Assembly: GCA_050942875.1 (NCBI GenBank)
Contig: JBMNOD010000002.1
Coordinates: 28,449 to 92,448 of the forward strand
Direction: 5' to 3'
Origin: JAAZAI01 sp050942875
Lineage (GTDB): Bacteria > Verrucomicrobiota > Kiritimatiellia > RFP12 > UBA3636
DNA: 64,000 nt
Below the pieces are notes generated by a model, which had not been told where the DNA came from, made no database searches, and saw only the letters and a program-made list of their open reading frames with translations. Positions 8,106-16,414 of this stretch are shown here, in pieces; the first letter of the stretch is position 1; every line of letters begins with the position of its first letter. The position numbers and the translations under genes were made by a program.

Positions 8106-8333
8106 CTAGACGCCCTTCACATCGCGCGCAAATGCGTCAAAATCGTATTCGGACTGGAGCTTGCCTTCGGCGATCTCGCGCAGGACGAGATCCAGGCGAT
8201 CCTCTTCCAAATGCGGCACGACCAGCGGGCGCATGCCTTCGTTAAGCTGACGGAAGCGCTTCGAAACCATGTTCACGAGAACCGGGACGCTCGGGACGCG
8301 AGCTTTGGCTTGTTCAAGAAGGTCGGTGTTCAT
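8106..8333 (-). CDS. rpoZ: RNA polymerase omega subunit
   Basis: The 75-residue product has the omega-subunit pattern: a variable N terminus, NMVSKRFRQLNEG (SKR-RQL core) and LDLVLREIAEGKL near the end. Omega helps assemble and stabilise RNA polymerase. The open frame extends further upstream, but the ATG complement of 8331-8333 fits the family length and lies just downstream of a good promoter. It is the first gene of an rpoZ-smpB-ribF operon. Confidence 0.85.
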   Translation of the reverse strand: MNTDLLEQAKARVPSVPVLVNMVSKRFRQLNEGMRPLVVPHLEEDRLDLVLREIAEGKLQSEYDFDAFARDVKGV

Positions 8334-8944
8334 GTCGAGATACTTTGATTGCTGGCTAAAGATTGCTGGAGGTGATTTGCAACTATACCCTAGAAACCGC
8401 CTCCAAGTCAATTCCCGTTTTTTTCGTCCCAGAATTTCAGAATTTCTGGGACGATGTCGAGGCGGCGGACATAACATGTTTATTATCGACATGGGCGCCT
8501 CCGCCGCCGTTGCATTGTAGGCGTTTTGAAACGTGAGGCCGGAAAACCCCACGCCCTCGGACGAAACATTGAACAATCCGTTCGAACATGTGAACTGGAC
8601 TGCGCCCCAGCCCCTGCATGAAAAACATGCCGCTGGCAGCAAAAAGGCGCCCGTCATAATCTTGAAGAATCTTCCAGATTATTGAATGTATGAAAAGCCC
8701 TGGTTCGCCGAATCCGGGTTCCACGGATCACGGATTGATAGTAGAGATGGCGAAAGGTGCAGGAGCATTCCGACTTGGAGCCGATGAACCATTTGTGATT
8801 TGTGCTCATGTCTCAGAATTGACGGACATGGCGAGGAAGACTCGGCCAAGAGCTTTTCGAATCGGACAAGATCGGATGATTGCTGTGAAAGATCGTCGGC
8901 GCAGTCGGTCGACATGTAAACCATGTAGCACATGACGCAGGGGC
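8334..8944. other. 611-bp gene-free gap with two hairpins
   Basis: Apart from the rpoZ promoter I see no gene. A 10-bp perfect stem (CGTCCCAGAA at 8425-8434 with TTCTGGGACG at 8444-8453) sits just upstream of that promoter. It has a T-run on the wrong side to be a terminator for the minus strand. An ATAATCT...AGATTAT palindrome at 8656-8682 belongs to the family seen near 1591. The rest looks unique and uncharacterised. Confidence 0.6.
8382..8411 (-). promoter_or_regulatory. Sigma70-type promoter for rpoZ-smpB-ribF
   Basis: Read on the minus strand, TTGACT (complement of 8406-8411) and TATAGT (complement of 8382-8387) are separated by 18 bp. They lie about 50 bp upstream of the rpoZ ATG. Confidence 0.65.
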
Positions 8945-10240
8945 TTACCCCTTGAATTCCTGGCCGGAAGGGGCGGGGGTGGCGGGGAGCGGTTCGTCGA
9001 AGTCGAGGCGGATCACGAGCGGGTGGCCGTCGAGCAGGTCGGCGGGGATGTCCCGTATGGAGAGGATGGGCGCTGCGTCCTGCCAGTGCGTCGGCAGCAG
9101 GTCGATCGTGGTGCGCAGCGTTTCCCCCGTGTTGAGCAGGGTCGCCTGCTTCGGGGGGCGTCCGATGGGCGCGAGGACGAGGCTGTCGGTCTTCATCGGC
9201 ATGGCGGCATGGACGTACAGCGTCGAGCCGCGGCGCGTGAGGAGGATGTCGCGATTCGTCGTCAGTTCGCTGGCGGGCTCGGCGTCGCCGAATGCCTCTT
9301 GTGTCTGGCGGTACCAGACGCCGATGTCGTCGAGGATTTGCGCGGCTTGTTCGGGCATGGCGCCGGCGGCGTCGGGGCCGACGTTGAGCAGGTAGTGTCC
9401 GCCTTTGGCGAAGACGGCGTCGATTTGGCGGGTCAGGTAGGCCGGGGTGTAGTAGGCTTCGTTCCTGCGGCATCCCCAGCTTTGCGAGCCGACGGAGTTG
9501 CAGGCTTCGGTGGGGCGGGCGAAGCGGAGTTGCCGATCCGTTTCGCTTTGGTCGTAGTCGCGCTCCGGCGTGCCGAAGTCGCCGTCGTCGAATCCGCGGT
9601 TGTTGATCGCGATGGCGGGTTGGAGCCTGCGGATGAGGTCGTTGATTTCGGGGGCGTGGTGGCCGGGCACGTTCATGTCCCAGAAGAAGTGCCGGACTTC
9701 GCCGTAGTTCGTGCAGAGCTCGCGGACTTGGCGCACGAGGTAGTCGAGGTACCGGTTCCAGTCCGGGGCGTCGCCGGGCTTGGGGGCGGCGAGCTCGTGG
9801 TGGCGCCCGAGGTTCGGGTAGTTCGGGTGGTGCCAATCGGCCACGGAATAGTAGAGCCCGAGCGCGAAGTCGCGGCGGTGGCAGGCGTCGGCGAGCTCCC
9901 CGACGAGATCCTTGCCGTAGGGGGAGTTCATGATGTTGAAGTCCGTCTCGCGTGTGTCCCACAGGCAGAAGCCGTCGTGGTGCTTCGTGGTCAGGCAGAC
10001 GTACTCCATGCCGACGGATTCGGCGAGATCGAGGATGTGGTCGGCGTTGAATTTCGTGGGATTGAATTGGTGGATCTGGTTCGTGTAGCGGTCGCACGGA
10101 ATGTGGCGGCGCAGCTGATCCTGCTCGTGCCAGCCCTCGATCGCATAGAGTCCGAAGTGGAGGAACAGGCCAAGCCGTCTTCTGGAAAACCATGTGTTGA
10201 TGGCGTCTTGGTGTGTTGCGTTCTGGATTGTCATGGTCAA
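8945..10240 (-). CDS. Alpha-L-fucosidase, glycoside hydrolase family 29
   Basis: The 431-residue enzyme should release L-fucose from glycans. GH29 motifs are in order: WFSRRRLGLFLHFGLYAI near residue 17, LTTKHHDGFCLWDT near 84, LGLYYSVADWHHPN, and VRHFFWDMN, where Asp188 is the expected nucleophile. It lacks a clear signal peptide, which suggests cytoplasmic action or an alternative export route. It is the last gene of a minus-strand set with the CBM9-containing protein 8 bp upstream and a URO-D-family gene. The start could also be Met3. Confidence 0.88.
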   Translation of the reverse strand: MTMTIQNATHQDAINTWFSRRRLGLFLHFGLYAIEGWHEQDQLRRHIPCDRYTNQIHQFNPTKFNADHILDLAESVGMEYVCLTTKHHDGFCLWDTRETDFNIMNSPYGKDLVGELADACHRRDFALGLYYSVADWHHPNYPNLGRHHELAAPKPGDAPDWNRYLDYLVRQVRELCTNYGEVRHFFWDMNVPGHHAPEINDLIRRLQPAIAINNRGFDDGDFGTPERDYDQSETDRQLRFARPTEACNSVGSQSWGCRRNEAYYTPAYLTRQIDAVFAKGGHYLLNVGPDAAGAMPEQAAQILDDIGVWYRQTQEAFGDAEPASELTTNRDILLTRRGSTLYVHAAMPMKTDSLVLAPIGRPPKQATLLNTGETLRTTIDLLPTHWQDAAPILSIRDIPADLLDGHPLVIRLDFDEPLPATPAPSGQEFKG

Positions 10241-10248
10241 GACCTTGT

Positions 10249-13200
10249 TTACTGGAGCGTGGCTTCGCCCCAGTTTTCGGGTTGAAGCGCGGCTTCGGAT
10301 GGGATGTCGGTCACGATTTGCGTGTTGCGGTTTTGCCAGTAGGCGCGAAGAATCGTGCTTCTTCCGGCTTCGTCGCTGAAGAGCACGCCGAAATCAATGC
10401 CGAAAGGCGTTCCGGGCGCTGGCCGGTCGCCGACGAGCGTCCAGGGGATCGCCGCCTTGACGACGCAGCCCCGTTCGCCGCGCTGGAGGGTCGCCTTGAC
10501 TTCCGGTGCCAGCCGCACTTCGTCCATGGCCACGGCATTGCCGCGGTTTGCGCCCTCGTACGCGTCGAAGCGGCAGGGGGCCTTGGCGTCCGAGACGGGG
10601 CGGTAGAGCACGGCCTGCATTTCGCCTTTGATTTCGGCGAGGAGGAGCCGGAAGTCGCCTTTGCGCGGCGTCTTGCCGCGAAGGTCGCCGCCGGGTGCGC
10701 GGAACATCAGATCGACGGCGTCGCCGCCCTTGAATGCGAGCTGCCAGAGGTCGGCGCCGTTGCGCATCGGGCTTTCATCTCGCACGTCCCACGTGACGTG
10801 CAACGCCTCGTCCGAGTAGGCGACCGACACGTCGGCGCCACGTTGCGCATCGACTTTGATTTTCGCGGTGGCCGCGTTCTCGCCTGGGGCGTCTGCCGCC
10901 TTGGGAATGGTCAGCCGCTTCTCGGTGCTGCTTTCGCCGGATCGGAAGGCTTTGATTTCGGTCGCGCGTCTTTGCGCCGCCTCGTCAAGCGTGATGGCGC
11001 CGCCCGAGAGGCGGCGGAGGCTTTCCAGCCCTTCGATTTCGAAAACGCGGCAATCGACGAATCCGCTGGTCAGCAGATAGCGTCCGTCGAGCGTTCGGGT
11101 GAAGAAACCGGAGAAGGATTCCTGGAAAGGCGACATGTTGGCGGCGGAGAAGCCGGGGGTTGGATTTTCCGGCCAGTCTTCGCAGCGGCTGCGCGAGTCG
11201 GCGAACAATTGGCTGACGTAGAGCATGTCGTCGGTGAAGAGGTAGCGCTGGCCGAAGTCTGAGGCCCAGAGCACGAGTTCGCCGCCGAGCGATTTTGGCG
11301 CATCGGCGACGCCGTGCGCCTGGAAGGGGAAGAGCACGATGCCTGGGGCAGGCAGGCGGTGGGCCCAGCGTCTCGTTTCGAGGCCGCGGAACCAGAAGGT
11401 CCGGCGCGTTTCGCCTTTGGGGTAGATTTTGCGCATCTCGCTGAAATACTCGCCGCGGTCGCCATGGCTGCCGGAGTTGTAGCTTCCGTCGCGCAGGCCG
11501 ATGCCATTGCAGACTTCGCCGGCCATTTCTTCGAATGCCGCGAAGTCGTAGAGGGGCGTGCCGCCTTTCGAGACGCCTTGGAGACGGAGTTTCAGGCCCG
11601 GCTTTTCCAAGCCTTGCGAGAAGTAGAGGTCGAGGTTCTGCGATGGGCGGCTGCCCCAGCGGTGGGCGGTTGCGCCCCAGACGTCGTCGTCCGTGCCGAG
11701 GGTGGTTTCGTCGTCGTCGATGACGCCGTTGTCGTTCTTGTCGATCCAGGCGAACTTGCGTCTGGGGTCGATGAACACGCAAAGCGCCCAGCGTCCGTCG
11801 TCGCGCTGCCGGTAGATTTCGTGTGTGTTGCGCGAGTTGTGCAGGTAGGCGCGCCCGCCGTATGCGTTCAGGTAGTCCACTTTGCCGGCGTCCGTGTTGG
11901 TGGGGCTGATGCCATGTTGTCCGGCGCCTTCGGGCAGCGCGAGGCCGACTTCGACCAGCTTCCAGGTGCCTTTGTCGATGTCGATTTCGAAGCGCATGCC
12001 GTCGTAGAAGGCCATCGACGGATCGAGAGGATTGATCAGGCCGCCGCCGCCGTATCCGGTGTCGCCGATGAAGTCGCGAAGCCACGCGCCGTTTTTCCAG
12101 ACGCTCGTGCGTTTGGGCTGTTTCCCGTTTTCGGTGACCCAGAGCCTTCCCGCGCTGTCGACGGCGAGTCCGGCGGGGTTGTAAAAGCCTTCGGTTGGAT
12201 CGTAGAATCCGTTTTGCGTGCGTCCGCCGTTCTTTCCGATGGGGTTGAGGGGCGCGCCGTCGAGCGCAAAGACTTGGATTTGGTGCAAGGGTTCGCCAAA
12301 GGAAACTGCGATTCGGCCGGCGCCTGCGGCAATGCCTGCGGCTTCCGAGAAATCGCCTTCGACGAGCGTCTGGATGTCGCCGTCGGCGATTGAAAGCTGC
12401 AGCAGGCCGCTTGCCGTTGCGACGAGCAGGGCGTCGTCATCCAGCGCGCAAAGCGCTCCGGGGCCGGCGATGGCGATTGTGCGAAGCAGCGCGAAGCGCT
12501 CCTTGTCGAACATGCGGATGCCATCGGCATCGGCCACCGAGAGAAAGAGTCCCTTGGCGTTTGCCGCGAAGCCGACGACAACCTCGCCCTCTTCGGCGAG
12601 CGGACGCCGTTTGACGCACCGGCCGTTGGCGTCGACGATGTCGCGCCAGCGTCCTGTCGCGGCGTCGAAGCACATGATGCCGGTCGCCGCGAACCCCAGC
12701 GGATTGTAGGTGTCCGTGGAGCGGTAGGCGTAGAGCACGCCATCGGAACAGGCGAGGAGGTCGGCGCCGGCTTCCTTGGCGCTCCATCGCTTTTCGCCTG
12801 CAAGGTCGACGGCGAAAAGGCCGTTGCCGGCTTCGGCGCAGAGGCCGGCGAGAAAGACAAGCCCGTCGCCGGCCGCCGCCGCGACGACGACGCCATGATC
12901 CGGCCCCCAGGCGCCGGTGCCATCGGCTGTGTTCCAGGGTTTGCGGCTGTTGGGCTGGTAGAAGCTCATCCGCCATTTGATGTCGAGCTCGTCGCGGGCA
13001 ATGCCGACCCACGCGTAGTCGCCGACGGGGAGAAGCTCGTCGCGATCATCGAGCCCCGACCACATCACCGTGTGGTCGCCTGCGGGGAATTTGACGCCGC
13101 CGACCAGGCTTTTGACGCGGTTGCCCTGCGCGTCTTCGATGGCGAGGGTGACATAGGATTCCGAAGGCAGCGAAAAGGCGATCGGCACAAGGCCCTGGGG

Positions 13201-14010
13201 TTCGGTCCGTGCGGCCGCCTGGAGCCAGGGGGGAGGGGGCAGGTCGAGGTCGTTTTTGTCTTCGAGGATGAGCTTGCCCCAGTTTTGTTCGCTGGTCCAG
13301 AAGAAGCCGACGGTCGTGGCTTCCGGCGACAAGTTGTCGGTCACGCGGCTTCGCGGCCACGCGCTTGCCGTCACGTCGCCCCAGAAGAGTTCGAGGCCCA
13401 GCCGCAAGTCGGCGTCCCCGGGCGGCATGTTGCCGTCGAGGGTCAGCACCGCCCAGGGGATTTTCATTTCCTGCACATAGCCCAGCCCATCGTCGTCCAT
13501 TTGGAACGCCAGTTCGGCGCCCATTTCCATTGGATACTTCGAGCGATTGACTTCCGGCTGCTTCGGGGCGTTTCGCCCGAGGCGTCCGTAGCTGATCGTC
13601 ATTGCGGGCTTTTCGCCATCCGAATAATACCAGGCATCGACATGGCTGACGAACCCGTCGAGGTTGAAGCGGAGCTGCACGCTGTCGGATCGCCACCCGT
13701 TCCCTGGCATGGTCACGGGGTCGATCTTGTTGCGCATCGGGGTGTCGTCCTTGAAATGGAAGGCGAGGTAGAGAGCCTCTGCATCCCACATGGCGGCGAC
13801 TTGGCAGCTTTCGGCGTCCAGCAGGGTGGAGACGTCCTTGCAACAGACGATGGCTCCCGAGAGGTCCCAGTCGTCGAGGCGGCCGTCAATGACCACGGGA
13901 TCTTTCGCCGGCGGGGCGTGGAGCCCGCGGTTGATGGTGCGTTGGGCGCTCGCCGGGAGCGCGGAGGCGGCTGCGAGGCAGCCCAGTGCGAAAAGCTGGG
14001 TTGATTTCAT
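10249..14010 (-). CDS. Large secreted protein with CBM9-like domains and a beta-propeller-like middle
   Basis: The 1,253-residue protein begins with a signal peptide (MKSTQLFALGCLAAASALPASAQ). Next comes a CBM9/DOMON-like sugar-binding domain with VVIDGRLDDWDLSG, ALYLAFHFKDDTPMRN and SDSVQLRFNLDG. Around residues 290-335 a FlgD-Ig-like module is suggested by GLDDRDELLPVGDYAWVG. The middle contains repeated NHL/beta-propeller-like blades such as GLAVDSAGRLWVTENG. A second CBM9-like domain follows at about 1,060-1,250 (VSVAYSDEALHVTWDVRDES, FGIDFGVLFSDE). The two-ended sugar-binding plan suggests glycan capture or a lyase/hydrolase of unknown class outside the cytoplasm. I see no recognisable catalytic motif. 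It lies 8 bp upstream of the fucosidase. Confidence 0.7.
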   Translation of the reverse strand: MKSTQLFALGCLAAASALPASAQRTINRGLHAPPAKDPVVIDGRLDDWDLSGAIVCCKDVSTLLDAESCQVAAMWDAEALYLAFHFKDDTPMRNKIDPVTMPGNGWRSDSVQLRFNLDGFVSHVDAWYYSDGEKPAMTISYGRLGRNAPKQPEVNRSKYPMEMGAELAFQMDDDGLGYVQEMKIPWAVLTLDGNMPPGDADLRLGLELFWGDVTASAWPRSRVTDNLSPEATTVGFFWTSEQNWGKLILEDKNDLDLPPPPWLQAAARTEPQGLVPIAFSLPSESYVTLAIEDAQGNRVKSLVGGVKFPAGDHTVMWSGLDDRDELLPVGDYAWVGIARDELDIKWRMSFYQPNSRKPWNTADGTGAWGPDHGVVVAAAAGDGLVFLAGLCAEAGNGLFAVDLAGEKRWSAKEAGADLLACSDGVLYAYRSTDTYNPLGFAATGIMCFDAATGRWRDIVDANGRCVKRRPLAEEGEVVVGFAANAKGLFLSVADADGIRMFDKERFALLRTIAIAGPGALCALDDDALLVATASGLLQLSIADGDIQTLVEGDFSEAAGIAAGAGRIAVSFGEPLHQIQVFALDGAPLNPIGKNGGRTQNGFYDPTEGFYNPAGLAVDSAGRLWVTENGKQPKRTSVWKNGAWLRDFIGDTGYGGGGLINPLDPSMAFYDGMRFEIDIDKGTWKLVEVGLALPEGAGQHGISPTNTDAGKVDYLNAYGGRAYLHNSRNTHEIYRQRDDGRWALCVFIDPRRKFAWIDKNDNGVIDDDETTLGTDDDVWGATAHRWGSRPSQNLDLYFSQGLEKPGLKLRLQGVSKGGTPLYDFAAFEEMAGEVCNGIGLRDGSYNSGSHGDRGEYFSEMRKIYPKGETRRTFWFRGLETRRWAHRLPAPGIVLFPFQAHGVADAPKSLGGELVLWASDFGQRYLFTDDMLYVSQLFADSRSRCEDWPENPTPGFSAANMSPFQESFSGFFTRTLDGRYLLTSGFVDCRVFEIEGLESLRRLSGGAITLDEAAQRRATEIKAFRSGESSTEKRLTIPKAADAPGENAATAKIKVDAQRGADVSVAYSDEALHVTWDVRDESPMRNGADLWQLAFKGGDAVDLMFRAPGGDLRGKTPRKGDFRLLLAEIKGEMQAVLYRPVSDAKAPCRFDAYEGANRGNAVAMDEVRLAPEVKATLQRGERGCVVKAAIPWTLVGDRPAPGTPFGIDFGVLFSDEAGRSTILRAYWQNRNTQIVTDIPSEAALQPENWGEATLQ

Positions 14011-14119
14011 GTGAAGCTCAAGTTGGATTTGTTTGTCGAACGATCATCATGGCTCCCCTTGGCGCGAGGTGGCGGATGATGACAATGGGGCTGGTTGGCG
14101 GGTTTCGTTTCGATCATCG

Positions 14120-15244
14120 TCATTTTTGAAAGACGTCCTTGTACACCCTCAGGTAGGTGCGGAATTGCTCCAGCGAGCAGTCCGGGGGAATCCGGTGATC
14201 GGGGAGGGGCAGAAAGCCCCCTTCCTCCACCGCGGGGCGCAACGCCTCCAGCTCGGCGCGGATCGCGGACTCGCCGCGCGGGATGACGTGCTTGTCAACG
14301 CCGCCGATCATTCGCAGACGTTTGCCGAATTTCCGTCGCAATTCCACGGGATTGGCTTTCCAGGTGCCGACTTCGATCGGGAAGATGATGTCGAAGCCGC
14401 TGTCGAGCCAGCACGGCAGCAGCTTGTCCACCTTGCCGTCGGAGTCGATCAGGACAAGCGGCACGCCGAGGGCGTGGTAGGCGTCGATCAGCTTGCGGTA
14501 GTGGGGGTCGTAGAAGCGGCGATAGATGTCCGGGGAGATCAACGGCCCCGTGTTGAAGCAGCAGTCCTCGAACACGTAGGCGAAGTCGAACGAGACGCGT
14601 TGCAGCAGTGGGCGGTTCAGTTCGATGTAGTAGTCGGTTTGAAACGCGATCATCTCTTCGTAGAGGTCGGGGTCGTCATAAGGCAGGTATGAGATGGCTT
14701 CCACGCCGAGCCAGTCGCGCAGTTTGCCGAAAAGACTGCCGCCGAAGAAGCACGTCATGTGGTCGCGCTTGTTCAGCCAGTCCGCCCGCTGTTCCCATCC
14801 CGCAGCCCATCGAGCCGGATCGGATGGATCGAGATGGCTCTTGAAGCGCTGCCAGTCGGCGCGCGTCGGTTTCAAATCCGGCTCGATCATGTGCGAGATG
14901 GAGCTGCCCCGTTTGCTGGACTGGACGATGCCTCCCAGCGACGTGCGGACCGTGCGTGTGTCGTCGTTCTCTGACAGGACTGTTTCCGGACGAGGTGATC
15001 GCGGCCATGGATTCAGCAGGCCTTGGTTGTTCCAGATGTCGCCGCGGTTGTCGGGCGACGTCTCCCAGTCCGTGTCCATTTCGGGCAGGTTCGGTCCGCC
15101 GTTGCCTCCGTCGATCATGGGGACGTCGAGTCCCTCCTGCCGCCAGCGCGCCTTCGTTTCCGGCCAGGTGCCGAAGTAATGGACCGGCAGTCGATCGACC
15201 GGTTCGAACTTCATCAGGGCGTGAAAACGTTCACGTGGATTCAT
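14120..15244 (-). CDS. Uroporphyrinogen decarboxylase (URO-D) superfamily protein
   Basis: The 374-residue protein starts MNPRERFHALMKFEPVDRLPV, the typical beginning of URO-D-like proteins outside haem synthesis. Further matches are YVFEDCCFNTGPLISPDIYRRF, VLIDSDGKVDKLLPCWLDSG and IGGVDKHVIPRG. Members include corrinoid methyltransferases (MtaA-type) and many uncharacterised proteins linked to carbohydrate clusters in PVC bacteria and Firmicutes. The lack of haem genes nearby and the adjacent glycan proteins argue against a haem role. It is the first gene of the minus-strand set and is divergent from the DeoR operon. Confidence 0.75.
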   Translation of the reverse strand: MNPRERFHALMKFEPVDRLPVHYFGTWPETKARWRQEGLDVPMIDGGNGGPNLPEMDTDWETSPDNRGDIWNNQGLLNPWPRSPRPETVLSENDDTRTVRTSLGGIVQSSKRGSSISHMIEPDLKPTRADWQRFKSHLDPSDPARWAAGWEQRADWLNKRDHMTCFFGGSLFGKLRDWLGVEAISYLPYDDPDLYEEMIAFQTDYYIELNRPLLQRVSFDFAYVFEDCCFNTGPLISPDIYRRFYDPHYRKLIDAYHALGVPLVLIDSDGKVDKLLPCWLDSGFDIIFPIEVGTWKANPVELRRKFGKRLRMIGGVDKHVIPRGESAIRAELEALRPAVEEGGFLPLPDHRIPPDCSLEQFRTYLRVYKDVFQK

Positions 15245-15345
15245 GGCGATGATTTAATCACATTGAATGAATTGATGTCAACGAACATGAAGATCCGCGT
15301 CCAGTCCATTCTCCCAACCGCAAAAGAGGATGTGTCCAAAACCAC

Positions 15346-15448
15346 TAGAGCGACTTGAGAAACAGTATAGCCGCACGATTTGAACTAGGATTCGGCGTTT
15401 TGGAGCTGGAGGATAGAATATGGACACGGATTTTCTTAAACCGCTCTA
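15346..15448. mobile_element. IS630-derived MITE, copy 1
   Basis: This non-coding 103-bp element is flanked by TA on both sides, the target duplicated by IS630/Tc1-type elements. The inverted ends are GAGCGACTTGAGAAA and, on the other strand, GAGCGGTTTAAGAAA (12 of 15 match). Near-identical copies are at 33190-33292 and 60311-60412. The left half matches the left end of the IS630 element at 60490. The gap it sits in (15245-15614) otherwise holds a short GACTAGC heptamer array at 15449-15477 and no gene. Confidence 0.85.
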
Positions 15449-15614
15449 GCCACTAACGACTAGCGACTAGCGACTGGCAGTCGGTCAAGCCAATCCATGG
15501 CCGAAGGTTGTCCGACCTCTTCGGCCGACCGATTACGTTCGCTCGTTAATTTCGCTTTTCATTTGTGGTCGAACATGGTAGAATTTTTGCCAAACAAACA
15601 AAAACGAACATTCC

Positions 15615-16400
15615 ATGACAAACTCCAGGAAGAGACGATTGACCATGGCGCAACGCGAGGCGAGGCTGCGAAGCGTCCTTGAAAAGCATGGGGAAGCGAG
15701 CGTGACGTCGCTTTCCGTCGAAATGGGCGTCAGTGAAATGACGCTCCGTCGTGACTTGGATCGTTTGGAGCGCACGGGTTTTGTGCGGCGGACGCACGGG
15801 GGCGCGGTTGTGGCGGAGCGGCTTGAGTTCGCCTTCGACTTCGCGAGCCGTCGTCGGTCGAACCAGAAGGCGAAACGCGCCATCGCCGCCGCGGCCGCGA
15901 AGCTGGTGAGTCCGGGCAGCGTGATTTTGCTTGATGGCGGCACGACGACGCTGGAGCTTGCCGTGCTGCTGCGAAATGCGAAGGATCTTGTGGTCGTGAC
16001 GCCGTCGTTGGCCGTGGCCTCGACGTTGCAGTTTTCGGAGGGGGTGAAGACGATTCTTTTGGGCGGCGTGTTGGGCCGCGGTTCGCCGGATCTCACGGGC
16101 GAGGTGGCCGAGGCCGCCTTGGCTCTGCTGGCGGTGGACATCGCCTTCCAGGGCGCCGACGGCATCGGGCTTGATGGTTCGCTTTATACCGGCGATTTGG
16201 GCACGGCGCGGTTGGATCGGTGCATTCGAGAGCGTGCCGGCCGGACGTATGTGTTGGCGGACAGCTCGAAGATTGGGCGCACCGCGCTGGTGTGCCATGG
16301 AACGCTGGGCGAGATGAATGGCTTGATCACGGATCAGGGGATTCTGCCGGAGCGTCTCGAGGCGTTGAACAAGCTTGGCGTTTCCATCACGGTTGTTTGA
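15615..16400 (+). CDS. DeoR/GlpR-family transcriptional regulator
   Basis: The 261-residue protein has the DeoR N-terminal helix-turn-helix (ASVTSLSVEMGVSEMTLRRD, then RTGFVRRTHGGAV near residue 55). A sugar-phosphate-sensing domain follows with SVILLDGGTTTLELA and the ADSSKIGRTALV segment typical of the family. These regulators usually repress sugar catabolic genes and are released by a phosphorylated sugar. It is the first gene of a plus-strand operon and divergent from the URO-D/fucosidase set, so it could control both. An internal ATG at 15645 has a better AGGAAGAG ribosome site, so the true start may be 10 codons later. Confidence 0.9.
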   Translation: MTNSRKRRLTMAQREARLRSVLEKHGEASVTSLSVEMGVSEMTLRRDLDRLERTGFVRRTHGGAVVAERLEFAFDFASRRRSNQKAKRAIAAAAAKLVSPGSVILLDGGTTTLELAVLLRNAKDLVVVTPSLAVASTLQFSEGVKTILLGGVLGRGSPDLTGEVAEAALALLAVDIAFQGADGIGLDGSLYTGDLGTARLDRCIRERAGRTYVLADSSKIGRTALVCHGTLGEMNGLITDQGILPERLEALNKLGVSITVV

Positions 16401-16414
16401 GAAAGGATTCTGGC

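Noticed and set aside
8425..8453. A 10-bp hairpin as a rho-independent terminator
   Set aside because: The T-run is on the wrong side of the stem for the minus-strand transcripts and no plus-strand gene ends before it.
8106..8657. A 183-residue version of the omega subunit frame
   Set aside because: The added N-terminal part crosses the promoter and a hairpin and has no omega similarity; the 75-residue form fits the family.
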